Made by a program: the position numbers and the translations under genes
In this document: positions 1 to 9,100 of the stretch, one piece after another
Numbering within the stretch: position 1 is the stretch's first letter
Layout: each line of letters begins with the position of its first letter
Assembly (NCBI GenBank): GCA_964367905.1
Contig: CAYIZP010000039.1
Coordinates: 1 to 29,172, forward strand
Direction of reading: 5' to 3'
From: CAUPWF01 sp964367905
Lineage (GTDB): Bacteria; Bacillota; Clostridia; Lachnospirales; Lachnospiraceae
DNA: 29,172 nucleotides
The notes under the pieces: generated by a model
The model's input: the letters and a program-made list of their open reading frames with translations, nothing else
Told to the model about the DNA's origin: nothing
Databases searched by the model: none

Positions 1-10
1 CGATGGGCAT
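1..10 (-). CDS. Possible start of a gene running off the left edge
   Basis: On the minus strand a GGGGG ribosome-binding-like run (complement of 20-24) is followed nine bases later by ATG CCC ATC and then the window edge. A second in-frame ATG lies at 17-19 but is too close to the GGGGG run to be preferred. Only three codons are visible, so neither coding nature nor product can be judged. The 13-bp hairpin at 24-52 ends right at the ribosome binding site. Confidence 0.25.
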
Positions 11-23
11 TTTTTTCATCCCC

Positions 24-182
24 CTTTATAGGAAATGAAATTTCCTATAAAGTAAATAAGGGTGTGCTTTGCACACCCTCGCCTACGGCGGTCAGCTTGC
101 TGACATCACTCCTTGTTCGCTGTAGTGCGATCCTTGCGGAGCATTTTGTGTAATGGAAACGCAGTTTCCATTACACAAAAAA
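24..182. repeat. Dense array of stem-loops; putative hairpin-rich mobile or regulatory element
   Basis: Almost every base of this gene-free stretch lies in or near a short inverted repeat. There is a perfect 13-bp stem at 24-36/40-52 (loop GAA) and a 9-bp stem at 59-67/71-79 (loop TTT). A 4-bp GC stem lies at 80-83/87-90 and a 6-bp stem at 91-96/99-104. CACT/AGTG arms lie at 107-110/124-127, and a perfect 17-bp stem at 144-160/164-180 has loop GCA. The two outer hairpins resemble each other, with GGAAA and TTTCC in their arms. Positions 130-182 recur at 2532-2587. This could be a non-autonomous hairpin-ended element or a structured RNA. No transposase and no target duplication are visible. 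Confidence 0.55.
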
Positions 183-207
183 GCCCACGAATGCAAGCAT
201 TCGGGGC
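177..207 (-). terminator. Rho-independent terminator of rplM-rpsI
   Basis: Reading the minus strand after rpsI, an 11-bp GC-rich stem with one bulged base is followed by a T run. The arms are 183-186/204-207 and 188-194/197-203, the loop is 195-196, and the T run is the complement of 177-182. The T run is shared with the outer arm of the 17-bp hairpin at 144-180. Confidence 0.85.
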
Positions 208-240
208 TTTCTGTATGTGTTTTTGTTCGCAAGGAAATGC

Positions 241-633
241 TTATCTTTTTGAAAATTGTGGTGCGCGACGAGCTGCTTTAAGTCCGTATTTTTTACGTTC
301 TTTCATACGTGGATCACGTGTTAAGTATCCAGCTTTCTTAAGTACTGGTCTGAATTCACCGTCTGCTTGTAGTAAAGCTCTTGCGATTCCGTGACGTATT
401 GCTCCTGCTTGTCCTGTGTATCCGCCACCTTTTACTGTTACGATTGCGTCAAATTTATCAACTGACTCTGTCGCTACAAGTGGTTGACGTACCACTACTT
501 TAAGTGTTTCAAGTCCTAAGTAGTTATCGATATCTCTTTTATTAATTGTAATCTTCCCTGTTCCAGGTACTAGATATACTCTTGCGATTGATTTTTTTCT
601 TCTTCCTGTTCCGTAGAATTTTGCACTAGCCAA
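241..633 (-). CDS. rpsI: 30S ribosomal protein S9
   Basis: S9 is a small-subunit head protein whose C-terminal tail reaches toward P-site tRNA. The 130-residue product matches the family length. It has the N-terminal FYGTGRRKKSIARV segment, the central GGGYTGQAGAIRHGIARAL motif and the basic C-terminus ending in SKR, a family hallmark. The start is TTG, fixed by GGAGGATATAACA just upstream; no ATG fits. It lies 26 bases after rplM, the near-universal rplM-rpsI operon, and is followed by a strong terminator. Confidence 0.98.
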   Translation of the reverse strand: MASAKFYGTGRRKKSIARVYLVPGTGKITINKRDIDNYLGLETLKVVVRQPLVATESVDKFDAIVTVKGGGYTGQAGAIRHGIARALLQADGEFRPVLKKAGYLTRDPRMKERKKYGLKAARRAPQFSKR

Positions 634-659
634 TGTTATATCCTCCTTTTAACCTCTTC

Positions 660-1088
660 TTAAAATGTCAATACTTCTGGTTTTTGAGCTTGTTGGTTAT
701 GCTCTGGTCCAGCGTATACGTGTAATTTTTTGTACATTTCTCTTCCTAAAGGTCCTTTTGGTAACATCCCTTTTACTGCAAGTTCGATTACTCTCTCAGG
801 CTTCTTGTTCATCATCTCTCTTAATGTAGTTTCTCTCATTCCACCTACATAATCAGAGTGATTGTAATAAATCTTTTGATCTAATTTCTTTCCTGTTGTA
901 ACGATTTTCTCAGCATTTACAACGATTACATAATCACCTGTATCTACGTGTGGTGTATATTCAGGCTTGTTTTTCCCTCTTAATACTTTTGCAATTTCTG
1001 AAGTCAAACGACCCAAAGTACATCCTGCAGCATCTACTACATACCATTTTCTTTCAATCTTTTCTGGATTAGCCATATAAGTTTTCAT
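660..1088 (-). CDS. rplM: 50S ribosomal protein L13
   Basis: L13 is an early-assembly protein of the large subunit. The 142-residue product starts MKTYMANPEK and contains the WYVVDAAG strand, the GKNKPEYTPHVDTGDYVIVVNA region and the MLPKGPLGREMYKKLHVYAG signature near the C-terminus. The frame is open further upstream, but ATG at 1088 has the sequence GGAGGGAAATCC directly before it, and the length then matches the family. It is the first gene of the rplM-rpsI operon, behind its own consensus promoter and a roughly 100-nt leader. Confidence 0.98.
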   Translation of the reverse strand: MKTYMANPEKIERKWYVVDAAGCTLGRLTSEIAKVLRGKNKPEYTPHVDTGDYVIVVNAEKIVTTGKKLDQKIYYNHSDYVGGMRETTLREMMNKKPERVIELAVKGMLPKGPLGREMYKKLHVYAGPEHNQQAQKPEVLTF

Positions 1089-1189
1089 GGATTTCCCTCC
1101 TATGTCAATTGTCATTGTTAAATTTAGTACTCGTATTTGAAATCAGATGCTCCGGGGCATTGGTGCATTCTGTTTTCTCCGTTTCATAC
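1089..1189 (-). promoter_or_regulatory. rplM 5' leader, candidate L13 leader
   Basis: About 100 transcribed bases precede rplM. They contain an imperfect hairpin with arms CAGAATGC and GCATCTG (1144-1172). Autoregulatory L13 leaders are known upstream of rplM-rpsI in Bacillota, and position and size fit. I could not match the family consensus base by base, so the assignment rests mainly on context. Confidence 0.35.
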
Positions 1190-1195
1190 CGAATT

Positions 1196-1224
1196 ATTAT
1201 AGTATATTCTTTCGACAATGTCAA
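1196..1224 (-). promoter_or_regulatory. Sigma-A promoter of rplM-rpsI
   Basis: Minus strand reads TTGACA (1219-1224), a 17-base spacer, then TATAAT (1196-1201): a perfect housekeeping consensus, as expected for a highly expressed ribosomal operon. It lies between the tyrS stop codon and the rplM leader. Confidence 0.9.
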
Positions 1225-1255
1225 TCATTTTTCACAAATACTTTCAGTATTATTT

Positions 1256-2476
1256 TTACACCAAAATTCTTCTAAAGTTTTTCTTTCCTCTTTTTACTAC
1301 AATTCCGTCTTCTGAAAAATCTGCTGTCGCATATGATTGATGGATATCTGCTACTTTCTCACCGTCGACTGTCACACCGCCTTGTTGTACTGCACGACGT
1401 GCTTCTGATTTTGAAGGTACCAATTCCGCCTTCACCATCATGGTTAAGATATCAATCTTTCCATCTATGAAATCCTCTGCACTTAAAGTCGTTGTCGGCA
1501 TATTTTCTGCCGCTCCACCAGCGAATAATGCTCGGGAACTCTCTTGTGCCTTCTCTGCTTCTTCTTTGTCATGCACCAAGGCTGTCAACTCGTAAGCTAG
1601 GATTTCTTTTGCTTGATTTAATTGAGCGCCTTCCCAGCCGTCCATCGCTTGAATTTCTTCGATTGGAAGGAAGGTCAACATACGAATACATTTCAGTACA
1701 TCCGCATCTGCAACATTTCTCCAGTATTGGTAGAACTCGAATGGTGTTGTTTTATTTGGATCTAGCCATACTGCACCGCTTTGAGTTTTCCCCATCTTCT
1801 TACCTTCTGAATTCAGCAACAATGTGATTGTCATTGCACTTGCATCTTTTCCAAGCTTTCTACGGATTAACTCTGTTCCTCCAAGCATGTTGCTCCATTG
1901 GTCATCTCCACCAAATTGAAGGTTACATCCGTATTTTTGGAACAATGCATAGAAGTCATAGCTTTGCATAATCATGTAGTTAAACTCGATAAAGCTCAGA
2001 CCTTTTTCCATTCTTTGCTTATAGCATTCTGCCGAGAGCATTCGATTCACACTGAAATGTGGTCCCACTTCACGAAGTAATTCAATATAATTCAACTCCA
2101 TCAACCAGTCCGCATTATTCACCATCAATGCTTTTCCTTCTGAAAAATCGATGAACTTACTCATCTGTTTCTTGAAGCAATCGCAATTATGTTGGATGAT
2201 TTCCTCTGTCATCATAGTACGCATGTCTGTTCTCCCAGATGGGTCACCAACCATACCTGTACCACCTCCGATTAGTGCAATCGGCTTGTTTCCGTTCATC
2301 TGTAGTCTCTTCATCAAGCATAACGCCATGAAGTGACCCACATGTAGACTATCTGCTGTTGGATCAAACCCAATATAGAATGTTGCCTTTCCCTCATTAA
2401 TCAACTCTGAAATCAATTTCTCATCTGTTACCTGTGCGATGAGTCCACGCTCTTTTAATTCATCATACAATTTCAT
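1256..2476 (-). CDS. tyrS: Tyrosyl-tRNA synthetase
   Basis: This cytoplasmic class Ic aminoacyl-tRNA synthetase charges tRNA-Tyr with tyrosine using ATP. The 406-residue product is of normal size. The Rossmann catalytic domain has the HIGH-type motif in GFDPTADSLHVGHF (about 38-50), the tyrosine-pocket segment FNYMIMQSYDF, QFGGDDQW (about 190-197), and the KMSKS-equivalent GKKMGKT (about 227-233). The C-terminal S4-like RNA-binding domain (about 340-400) shows SKSEARRAVQQGGV. The start ATG follows GAGGAAAAGAAG. It is preceded by a full tyrosine T-box leader, so expression should respond to uncharged tRNA-Tyr. No convincing terminator separates it from the rplM promoter. Confidence 0.98.
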   Translation of the reverse strand: MKLYDELKERGLIAQVTDEKLISELINEGKATFYIGFDPTADSLHVGHFMALCLMKRLQMNGNKPIALIGGGTGMVGDPSGRTDMRTMMTEEIIQHNCDCFKKQMSKFIDFSEGKALMVNNADWLMELNYIELLREVGPHFSVNRMLSAECYKQRMEKGLSFIEFNYMIMQSYDFYALFQKYGCNLQFGGDDQWSNMLGGTELIRRKLGKDASAMTITLLLNSEGKKMGKTQSGAVWLDPNKTTPFEFYQYWRNVADADVLKCIRMLTFLPIEEIQAMDGWEGAQLNQAKEILAYELTALVHDKEEAEKAQESSRALFAGGAAENMPTTTLSAEDFIDGKIDILTMMVKAELVPSKSEARRAVQQGGVTVDGEKVADIHQSYATADFSEDGIVVKRGKKNFRRILV

Positions 2477-2531
2477 CTTCTTTTCCTCACTTTCTTAAAT
2501 CTTACAAATAAATTCATCTCAAATTCATGTA

Positions 2532-2587
2532 CATCCTCGTGGAGCGTTTTATGTAATGGAAACGTAGTTTTCTAGTTACATAAAAAA
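2532..2587. repeat. Second copy of the terminator-linked stem-loop repeat
   Basis: This copy aligns with 130-182 in the same orientation. Shared blocks are ATCCT.G.GGAGC, TTTT.TGTAATGGAAACG.AGTTT and the closing TTACA.AAAA arm. The outer stem is TTTTATGTAA (2547-2556) paired with TTACATAAAA (2576-2585). Relative to copy 1 the outer pair G-C has become A-T, a compensatory change. The copy abuts the U-tract of the T-box terminator, just as copy 1 abuts the rpsI terminator. It lies in the tyrS 5' untranslated region, between the attenuator and the ribosome binding site. Confidence 0.6.
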
Positions 2588-2902
2588 ATGCCCTTTCAAT
2601 AAATTGAAAGGGCGAAAATCGCGGTACCACCTTTGCTTCGTAAGCAACTCACATTACTTACCTCTGGAAGTGACTATCATCACTTCAAACACTATAACGT
2701 GTGCTAATCCGTTATCGCCTACAGACTTTCTCTACTTATGTAGCAGATGTAGCTTTCGGGATAAAGCTCCAAGATGTATTCACCCTACCTATTCAACGCA
2801 CCTCTCATCAACCGGTTACTTTCTGTGTCTATCTTGTAGTGTTACTTGTTCTCTTCCATGCCTTTTTCTATTTTTTCAAGAAGTGATTTCTCCCTTCTCT
2901 TA
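2582..2902 (-). promoter_or_regulatory. Tyrosine-specific T-box riboswitch leader of tyrS
   Basis: The minus strand carries the T-box core AAGGTGGTACCGCG (about 2620-2633), which pairs with the acceptor end of uncharged tRNA. It is followed by a terminator stem GCCCTTTCAAT/ATTGAAAGGGC (2590-2613) and a T run (2582-2588). Upstream is a long stem I region. A TAC triplet in context GAATACATC (complement of 2776-2778) is the likely tyrosine specifier codon, consistent with the downstream tyrS. The gene-free stretch 2477-2926 is fully explained by this leader, its promoter and the repeat at 2532-2587. Confidence 0.92.
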
Positions 2903-2908
2903 AATGCT

Positions 2909-2937
2909 ATACTAACCTATGCCATTTCACTTGTCAA
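2909..2937 (-). promoter_or_regulatory. Promoter of the tyrS T-box transcript
   Basis: Minus strand TTGACA (2932-2937), a 17-base spacer and TAGTAT (2909-2914). The -35 is perfect and the -10 matches four of six. The -35 overlaps the end of the preceding MerR-family gene, and the predicted start near 2902 fits the length of a T-box leader. Confidence 0.65.
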
Positions 2938-3370
2938 GAGATTTTTTCCAATCCACATAAGCTTGCTTCCAACTCTGATAACTCTCGTCAGAGTATTCCG
3001 GTTCCACCCCATCGATTACCATATGGTCATAAAACCACAATTTAAAATCACTCTGCTCAATACACTGATTTAGGAATTCGACCTTTTCCTCTAGCATCTT
3101 TTTCTGCATAGTAATCATCTCGCGCTTTGTCTCTAGGGTGTCTGTTTCAACTGCATATAACATGATGAATTTTTTTATATCAGCCACGGTCATCCCCGTG
3201 AGTTTCAAACATTTGATTACAGCCAAACGATCTATATCTTCCTTGGAAAAACATCGCTTCCCACTCTCATCTCGTTCCATCTTAGTCAACAATCCCATCT
3301 TATCGTAATAACGAATGGTATATGCCGTAATGTCTAATTTTTTCGCCACTTCACTAATACTGTATCCCAT
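2927..3370 (-). CDS. MerR-family transcriptional regulator
   Basis: This DNA-binding regulator has an N-terminal winged helix-turn-helix, seen as MGYSISEVAKKL...TIRYYDKMGLL (residues 1-31) and the second wing SGKRCFSKEDIDRL. A coiled-coil dimerisation helix (about 80-110) follows, rich in K, E and M. The 147-residue protein lacks a recognisable metal-binding cysteine loop, so the ligand is unknown; the tail is aromatic and acidic. ATG at 3370 is chosen because GGAGAGGAGAAGAT precedes it and the MerR fold begins there, although the frame stays open upstream. It follows a DMT transporter by 13 bases and a HAD hydrolase, and may control that operon. Confidence 0.85.
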   Translation of the reverse strand: MGYSISEVAKKLDITAYTIRYYDKMGLLTKMERDESGKRCFSKEDIDRLAVIKCLKLTGMTVADIKKFIMLYAVETDTLETKREMITMQKKMLEEKVEFLNQCIEQSDFKLWFYDHMVIDGVEPEYSDESYQSWKQAYVDWKKSLDK

Positions 3371-3383
3371 ATCTTCTCCTCTC

Positions 3384-4283
3384 CTACGCCTTTTCCTTTG
3401 TTCCAATCCTTTTATTAATAAGTACCAATCCACAAATCGTCAATATTGCTCCGATAAAGGTAGCATAACTCATCGGTTCTCGCAACACAATTGCGGAAAC
3501 AACCATAGTCACTACTGGGGACAGATACAAATAATTACTGGTCTTTATCGTTCCAATTCGGCTAATCGCCACATTCCACGTCACAAAGCAGATCGCAGAC
3601 GCTCCGATTCCTAAAAACACAAAATTCATCGCATAAATCGGATTCAGAAATCGTTCAAATTGAAATTGAAACGGAAAAACCAAGACTGCCGGCAGTAAAA
3701 ATAAAAATCCATAAGCGAACACACGCCGCGTAACCTGAATGGCGCGATAACCATACTCTCCAATTTTACACATCATATTCGAATAAAATGCCCATGCGAT
3801 TACTGCTGCAAGTGTTAGCAAATCTCCCATTGGATTCAATTGCAACTCGGTAGCCCCATTATAACTAATGAGAACAACCCCCGCCATCGCAACAAAAAAT
3901 CCAATTACAAATCTACGTGTCGGTTTTCTCTCTCCGAAAAACATCCAGCCGATTAACCCTGTAAAAAAAGGAACTGTAGAGATAATAACTCCTACATTTG
4001 TAGCTGTGGTGAATGTCAAAGCCAGATTTTCGGTCAGAAAATAAAGGGTAATTCCACAGAACCCTGCCGCCATGAACAGCAAAGTATGTTTTTTATTCTG
4101 CAATTTCAATCTTTGAGGGACAATAATATTTAAAAATAATATTGCTAAAACAAATCGATAGATTGCAATTTCAATTGCCGCAAAATCTTGTAGCAATATT
4201 TTGGTAGAAATAAAGGTAGTTCCCCATACAGCCACCGACAACAGCGCCATCCCATGCCCCATAATCTTATGATTCGATTTCAT
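3384..4283 (-). CDS. EamA/DMT-superfamily transporter
   Basis: This 299-residue polytopic membrane protein has about ten hydrophobic segments arranged as two EamA repeats. The first repeat begins MALLSVAVWGTTFISTK and ends around residue 135. The second begins MGDLLTLAAVIAWAFYSNMM and includes YLSPVVTMVVSAIVLREP, typical of drug/metabolite exporters. The substrate cannot be read from sequence. Its ATG lies inside the end of the upstream HAD gene (17-base overlap) and has GGAG six bases before it, implying translational coupling. A MerR regulator follows by 13 bases. Confidence 0.88.
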   Translation of the reverse strand: MKSNHKIMGHGMALLSVAVWGTTFISTKILLQDFAAIEIAIYRFVLAILFLNIIVPQRLKLQNKKHTLLFMAAGFCGITLYFLTENLALTFTTATNVGVIISTVPFFTGLIGWMFFGERKPTRRFVIGFFVAMAGVVLISYNGATELQLNPMGDLLTLAAVIAWAFYSNMMCKIGEYGYRAIQVTRRVFAYGFLFLLPAVLVFPFQFQFERFLNPIYAMNFVFLGIGASAICFVTWNVAISRIGTIKTSNYLYLSPVVTMVVSAIVLREPMSYATFIGAILTICGLVLINKRIGTKEKA

Positions 4284-4911
4284 CTATTTCTCCAAAATGT
4301 ATATCTAGTAGCTCCCCAAAACTCTGTATCGTCTTCCAAGGATTTATAGCCCTACCAAATCCATAAGATACGTAAATCATCGGAACTCCAGCTTCTTGGC
4401 ATGCCGCCTCATCTCCAGCCGTATCTCCTACATAAACCACCTTATCTAGTTGATTCCGCTCCATAATCAGTCGAATATTATCTGCCTTAGCCATTCCAGT
4501 GTCTCCTGGACAAGTATGATCCGTAATATAATTATGTAAATTCGTCCCATCTAGAAATGTTTCTATATATCCAGCCTGACAATTGCTGACAATGAAGAGA
4601 GGAATTTTCTCAGACAATTTCTTGATACCATCAAGCATTCCATCGTACAGGATATAATCTCCTGACTTCATATACTCATTCTCGTATTTAGCAAACATCT
4701 CGCCGATTTTATTTCTTTCTTCCTCATCTAATTCAGGAAATAAAATCTCCATAATCTCATCCATCAGTTTCCCAAAGGTAGCCTTTAATTCGTCTACTGT
4801 AATCTGTCTATCCACCGTAGTCTTTGTCTTCAGCAGGTGATTCCATGCCTTTGTTGATACCTCCGTGGTATCCCATAAAGTCCCATCTAAATCAAATATA
4901 ATTCCATCCAT
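4267..4911 (-). CDS. HAD-superfamily hydrolase, phosphoglycolate-phosphatase-like
   Basis: The 214-residue protein shows the HAD phosphatase motifs in order: FDLDGTLWD near the N-terminus with the nucleophilic Asp, VSNCQAGY (motif II Ser) around residue 109, the Lys of MAKADN around 140, and VGDTAGDEAAC (motif IV acidic pair) around 160. The helical cap between residues 15 and 80 is typical of subfamily I phosphatases acting on small phosphorylated metabolites. The true substrate is unknown. The ribosome binding site (AAAGG, about ten bases from ATG) is weak. It overlaps the DMT transporter gene downstream. Confidence 0.85.
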   Translation of the reverse strand: MDGIIFDLDGTLWDTTEVSTKAWNHLLKTKTTVDRQITVDELKATFGKLMDEIMEILFPELDEEERNKIGEMFAKYENEYMKSGDYILYDGMLDGIKKLSEKIPLFIVSNCQAGYIETFLDGTNLHNYITDHTCPGDTGMAKADNIRLIMERNQLDKVVYVGDTAGDEAACQEAGVPMIYVSYGFGRAINPWKTIQSFGELLDIHFGEIDEIES

Positions 4912-4970
4912 CTTATCTTTCGCCTTTCTATATAAAGTTGTCCCCTAAGAATAACTAAGTTTTCTATTGC

Positions 4971-5005
4971 AAAAACAACAAAACCGCCCCAAAATGGAAC
5001 GGTTT
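4971..5005 (-). terminator. Terminator after the lipoprotein gene (pth-mfd operon)
   Basis: Minus strand shows a 10-bp stem, arms 4996-5005 and 4981-4990, with a 5-base loop and two G-U pairs. A T-rich tract (complement of 4971-4980) follows. It lies 26 bases beyond the stop codon of the lipoprotein gene. Confidence 0.8.
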
Positions 5006-5030
5006 GTAATTTACATTCGGAAACTTCACT

Positions 5031-6119
5031 CTATTCTGTTTCTTCAGCTGGCGCCTCTTCCGTTTCTTCAGATTCCGCTTCTACTTCTTCTGTTGTCTCT
5101 TCTACTTCAGGAATCACCATCGTAATCGCATAGTCATTGAAATCAATCTTATCCAATACTTCTTGGTATTCCACAATGTCAGCTTCTGCCTTCCAACCAT
5201 CTACTACTTCATTGTAGACTTCATTTTGTCTCAAACCAATAATCTCTAATTTTTTATCTTCTGTTGCAACTTCATCACTTAAGCTTGTCACCTGTGCAAC
5301 GTAAAAACTTGAATCCGACTCTATTATATCTGTCAATTCCATCTCATTCAATGCATCTGCTGCCGCAAGAAGTTCCTCATTCACCCATGTAGATTCGCTA
5401 TCAAAAGTAGTCTCTTGTGGTGATAATCCGCTCTCTGTTGCAACATCATAGAGATTCTTCCCTTCTGTCGATGCCTCTTCAACCAAAGATTCCGCAGCTA
5501 GTTTTAGCTCTGCAACCTCTTCTTCAGACAATTCAATCGTTGCGCCCTCAGTATCGGTAGTAACTTTGTCAAATACAACATATGTCATCTTCTTTTGATT
5601 CGCTTCTTCATCTGTTACATTCGTATCTGCAGCTTTTTCAATTTCATTTACCATCTTCACATATAGAGAATAAGTTTGCAACCATGTTTCAATATTTTCT
5701 TTCGTTCCAGAAACCTTCGTTCTAACACCCTCGCTATTCACACTAATAAACGAATCCGCCGCCTCTGAGATATGAGCCAATTCCTCCTCATTAAGAGAAA
5801 CTCCATATTCCTCTGCATACTGATTTACCAAGTACATATCCTTGATATTCGTCATAACGTCGGTTTTCACTGTGTCTTGATATGGTTCCTCACCTTCTGC
5901 AACTGGTCCCCACATATCTTCTCCCATGTACTCACCGTAATATGTCTCCATAGACGCCTGTTCCATACGCGCGAAGAAATTCACCACACCTGCAGTAATC
6001 TCTTCTCCATTGATCGTCGCAACTATTTCCGCATCATTGATAGTGGGTGCACACCCCACAAGGGCTGTAGTCGAACACACTACTGCAAGCAATAAACCAA
6101 TTAATCTTTTTCTCAACAT
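5031..6119 (-). CDS. PrsA/SurA-like foldase lipoprotein
   Basis: This is an exported lipoprotein of 362 residues. The N-terminus MLRKRLIGLLLAVVCSTTALVGC is a type II signal peptide with Cys23 in an ALVGC lipobox. After it, VATINGEEITAGVVNFF resembles the SurA_N/PrsA start. A central helical chaperone-like region and a degenerate parvulin-like region (about 180-290) follow, without the canonical prolyl-isomerase glycine motifs. The last 25 residues are almost all Glu, Thr and Ala. ATG at 6119 is chosen for AAGGAGGATAAA before it. Its position behind pth and mfd, with no terminator between, suggests co-transcription. It probably assists folding of secreted proteins at the membrane surface; this is inferred. 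Confidence 0.72.
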   Translation of the reverse strand: MLRKRLIGLLLAVVCSTTALVGCAPTINDAEIVATINGEEITAGVVNFFARMEQASMETYYGEYMGEDMWGPVAEGEEPYQDTVKTDVMTNIKDMYLVNQYAEEYGVSLNEEELAHISEAADSFISVNSEGVRTKVSGTKENIETWLQTYSLYVKMVNEIEKAADTNVTDEEANQKKMTYVVFDKVTTDTEGATIELSEEEVAELKLAAESLVEEASTEGKNLYDVATESGLSPQETTFDSESTWVNEELLAAADALNEMELTDIIESDSSFYVAQVTSLSDEVATEDKKLEIIGLRQNEVYNEVVDGWKAEADIVEYQEVLDKIDFNDYAITMVIPEVEETTEEVEAESEETEEAPAEETE

Positions 6120-6197
6120 TTTATCCTCCTTCATACGCATCCCCTTACGTATTTTAATATCTTTCGTATTGTATAACTACAACATTATATCCTTTTT

Positions 6198-9100
6198 TTA
6201 CTCTTCAATCAATCTTTTTATGTCATTTAATAGATTTTTCACAATTTCTAGTGGATCATCCTTGGCTGTTTTATTATTTTTTTTATGCCGATATAAGAAA
6301 TATGGATTATTTGCCACCTTAAACATCAAATCCCCCTTATACAAATCCACAAACCCTGAGATTTCCTCTGTCTTTATCTTCGCTCTCTCATACATAATGA
6401 ATTTATACTCATTGTCCTTTTGCTCGACACCAACCATATAACACTTATGTGCCAAACTCTTCAGCAAAGCAACTTGCAATAGCTGCTGTACTTTTTTCGG
6501 CACATCTCCGAATCGATCGATAAGTTCCTCTAGCATCTCATCCATTTCGTCGATATTCTCAATGCATGCAATCCGCTTATATACATCTAACTTCTGATGT
6601 TCATTCGAGATATATGTGCTTGGAATATATGCATCCACATTAATATCGATTGCCGTTTCAAAGGTTTCTGCATCCGCCTCTCCTTTGAAATGCTTCACAG
6701 CTGTATTTAACATCTTGCAATACAGATCATATCCCACCTCTTGCATATGGCCAGACTGAGATTCTCCAAGCAAATTCCCCGCCCCACGAATTTCAAGGTC
6801 TCTCATAGAAATCTTGAATCCAGAACCAAGATCGGTGTATTCTCGAATTGCAGATAACCTCTTCTCCGCGACCTCCTTTAGCATCTTGTCTCTTCGGTAT
6901 AGCAAAAACGCATAAGCCATACGATTGGATCTCCCAACCCTTCCTCTCAACTGATACAATTGAGACAAACCCATCTGATCCGAATCATGAATGATAATCG
7001 TATTGACATTGGATATATCCAATCCCGTTTCTATGATGGTAGTCGCTACCAACACGTCAATCTCCTGATTAATAAAATCATACATGATCCTCTCTAATTC
7101 TTGCTCCTTCATCTGTCCATGTGCAAATGCTACATTAGCTTCTGGCACAAGCTTCTGAATACGGAGCGTAACCTCATCAATATTACTCACCTTATTATAT
7201 ACATAATAGATCTGACCTTCTCGAGCCAACTCGCGTTCAATCGCCTCTCTCACCATCTCCTCATTATACTCCATGACATAAGTCTGAATCGGCATCCTTT
7301 CATGTGGTGCTTCTTCTAGCACACTCATGTCACGTATTCCTATCAAACTCATATGCAGGGTTCTCGGTATCGGAGTTGCCGTAAGTGTCAGAACATCAAT
7401 ATTTTCTTTGAATTGCTTAATTTTTTCTTTGTGTCGTACTCCGAATCTCTGCTCCTCATCAATAATCAACAATCCCAAATCCTTAAATCCGATGTCAGAA
7501 GATAGAACACGATGTGTTCCTATCACAATATCTACCAAGCCCTTTTTCATGTCTTGAATTGTCTTTTTTTGCTGCGCTGCCGTTCGGAATCGACATAACA
7601 ATTCAATGCGTACAGGGAACTCTTTCATCCGCTGAACAAAATTATTATAATGTTGTTGTGCTAAAATTGTAGTCGGCACTAGATAAATCACTTGCTTACT
7701 CTCTTGCACCGCCTTGAATGCAGCACGAATCGCAATCTCCGTTTTCCCATATCCTACATCACCGCAGATGAGACGATCCATCACTTTGCTACTCTCCATG
7801 TCGCGCTTGGTGTCTTCAATTGCCATGATTTGATCTTCCGTTTCCTCATAAGGAAACATCTCTTCAAATTCCCTCTGCCATACGGTATCCTCACCAAAAA
7901 CATACCCAGTAGCATCCTGACGCTTCGCATACAATTCCACGAGATCCTTGGCGATTTCTTCAACAGCCTTTTTCACTCTAGACTTGGCTTTACCCCATTC
8001 TTGAGTTCCGAGATGATTCAACTTCGGCATCTTTGCACTAGAGTCTGCATATTTTTGAATCAAATCCAACTGAGTAGCTGGTATATAGAGACATCCCCCC
8101 TGAGCATAAGATATCTTCATATAATCCTTAGATGTCCATTCCCGTTCAATATTCTCTATTCCTTGATAGATTCCAAGACCATGATTCTCATGAACCACAT
8201 AATCACCCACTTTTAGGTCATTGAAACTCTGAATCTTTTGTCCATCATAGGTCTTTCTTCGCTTTTTTTTCTTTTTCTCTCGGCCAAATATATCACTCTC
8301 TGATATAACCATGAATTTGAGGAATGGGTATTCATACCCCTCATCAACATGTCCATACATCACCATAATTTCTTCTGGCTGAATCTGACGATCCCACTCA
8401 TCTGTGTAAAAACTCTTCAAGTCATAATCTCTCAAGTCCTCTGCCAATCGTTTCGCCCTTGTACGCGAACCAGAGAGTAATAACACACGATAACCTTGCC
8501 TCTTGTATTTCTTCAAATCTCTGGTCAAGGTTTCCAAACTTCCATGATAAGGACTAACCCTCGTTCCATCGATATGACACACTTCATTAATCCGAAACTC
8601 ACTACACCTCACATTAAGTAGCGTATATCCGATACTAGAAACACCCTGGTACTTCGCAAGAACCTCATCCATGGAATGAATCATTTCCCGGCCAGAAACC
8701 GTTTCCAATCCCTGCTCAATCCGTTGTGCCATACTTGACACAAATTCCGTTTCGACAGTTCGTCCCTTCTCCACCAACTTCAGTGGCTCATCAAAATGAA
8801 ATAGGGTGCTTGCTGGATCAAAATAGTCTAAAAAAGAAACCTTTGGAATCTCTGCATGAATATACTCCGTTGCAGGATAAATCCGTATCCGTTCTAAGTT
8901 CTCAATAGAACGTTGACTTTCTACATCGAAACTACGAATCGAATCAATCTCTTCTCCCCAGAACTCAATACGAATCGGCACCTCCTCCGTGAGCGGAAAA
9001 ATATCGACAATCCCACCTCTCACAGCAAATTGCCCAGCATTCTCCACCTGCAACTCTCTTTGATATCCCAATTCTACTAAATCCCTATTCAAGACCTCTA

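Noticed and set aside
1225..1250. Possible tyrS terminator (AATACT/AGTATT hairpin)
   Set aside because: On the minus strand it has a short AT-only stem and no T run, so termination is not supported; read-through into rplM is possible.
3371..3433. Longer N-terminus for the MerR-family protein
   Set aside because: The MerR fold starts at MGYSIS, directly behind a strong ribosome binding site, and the extension would overlap the transporter gene.
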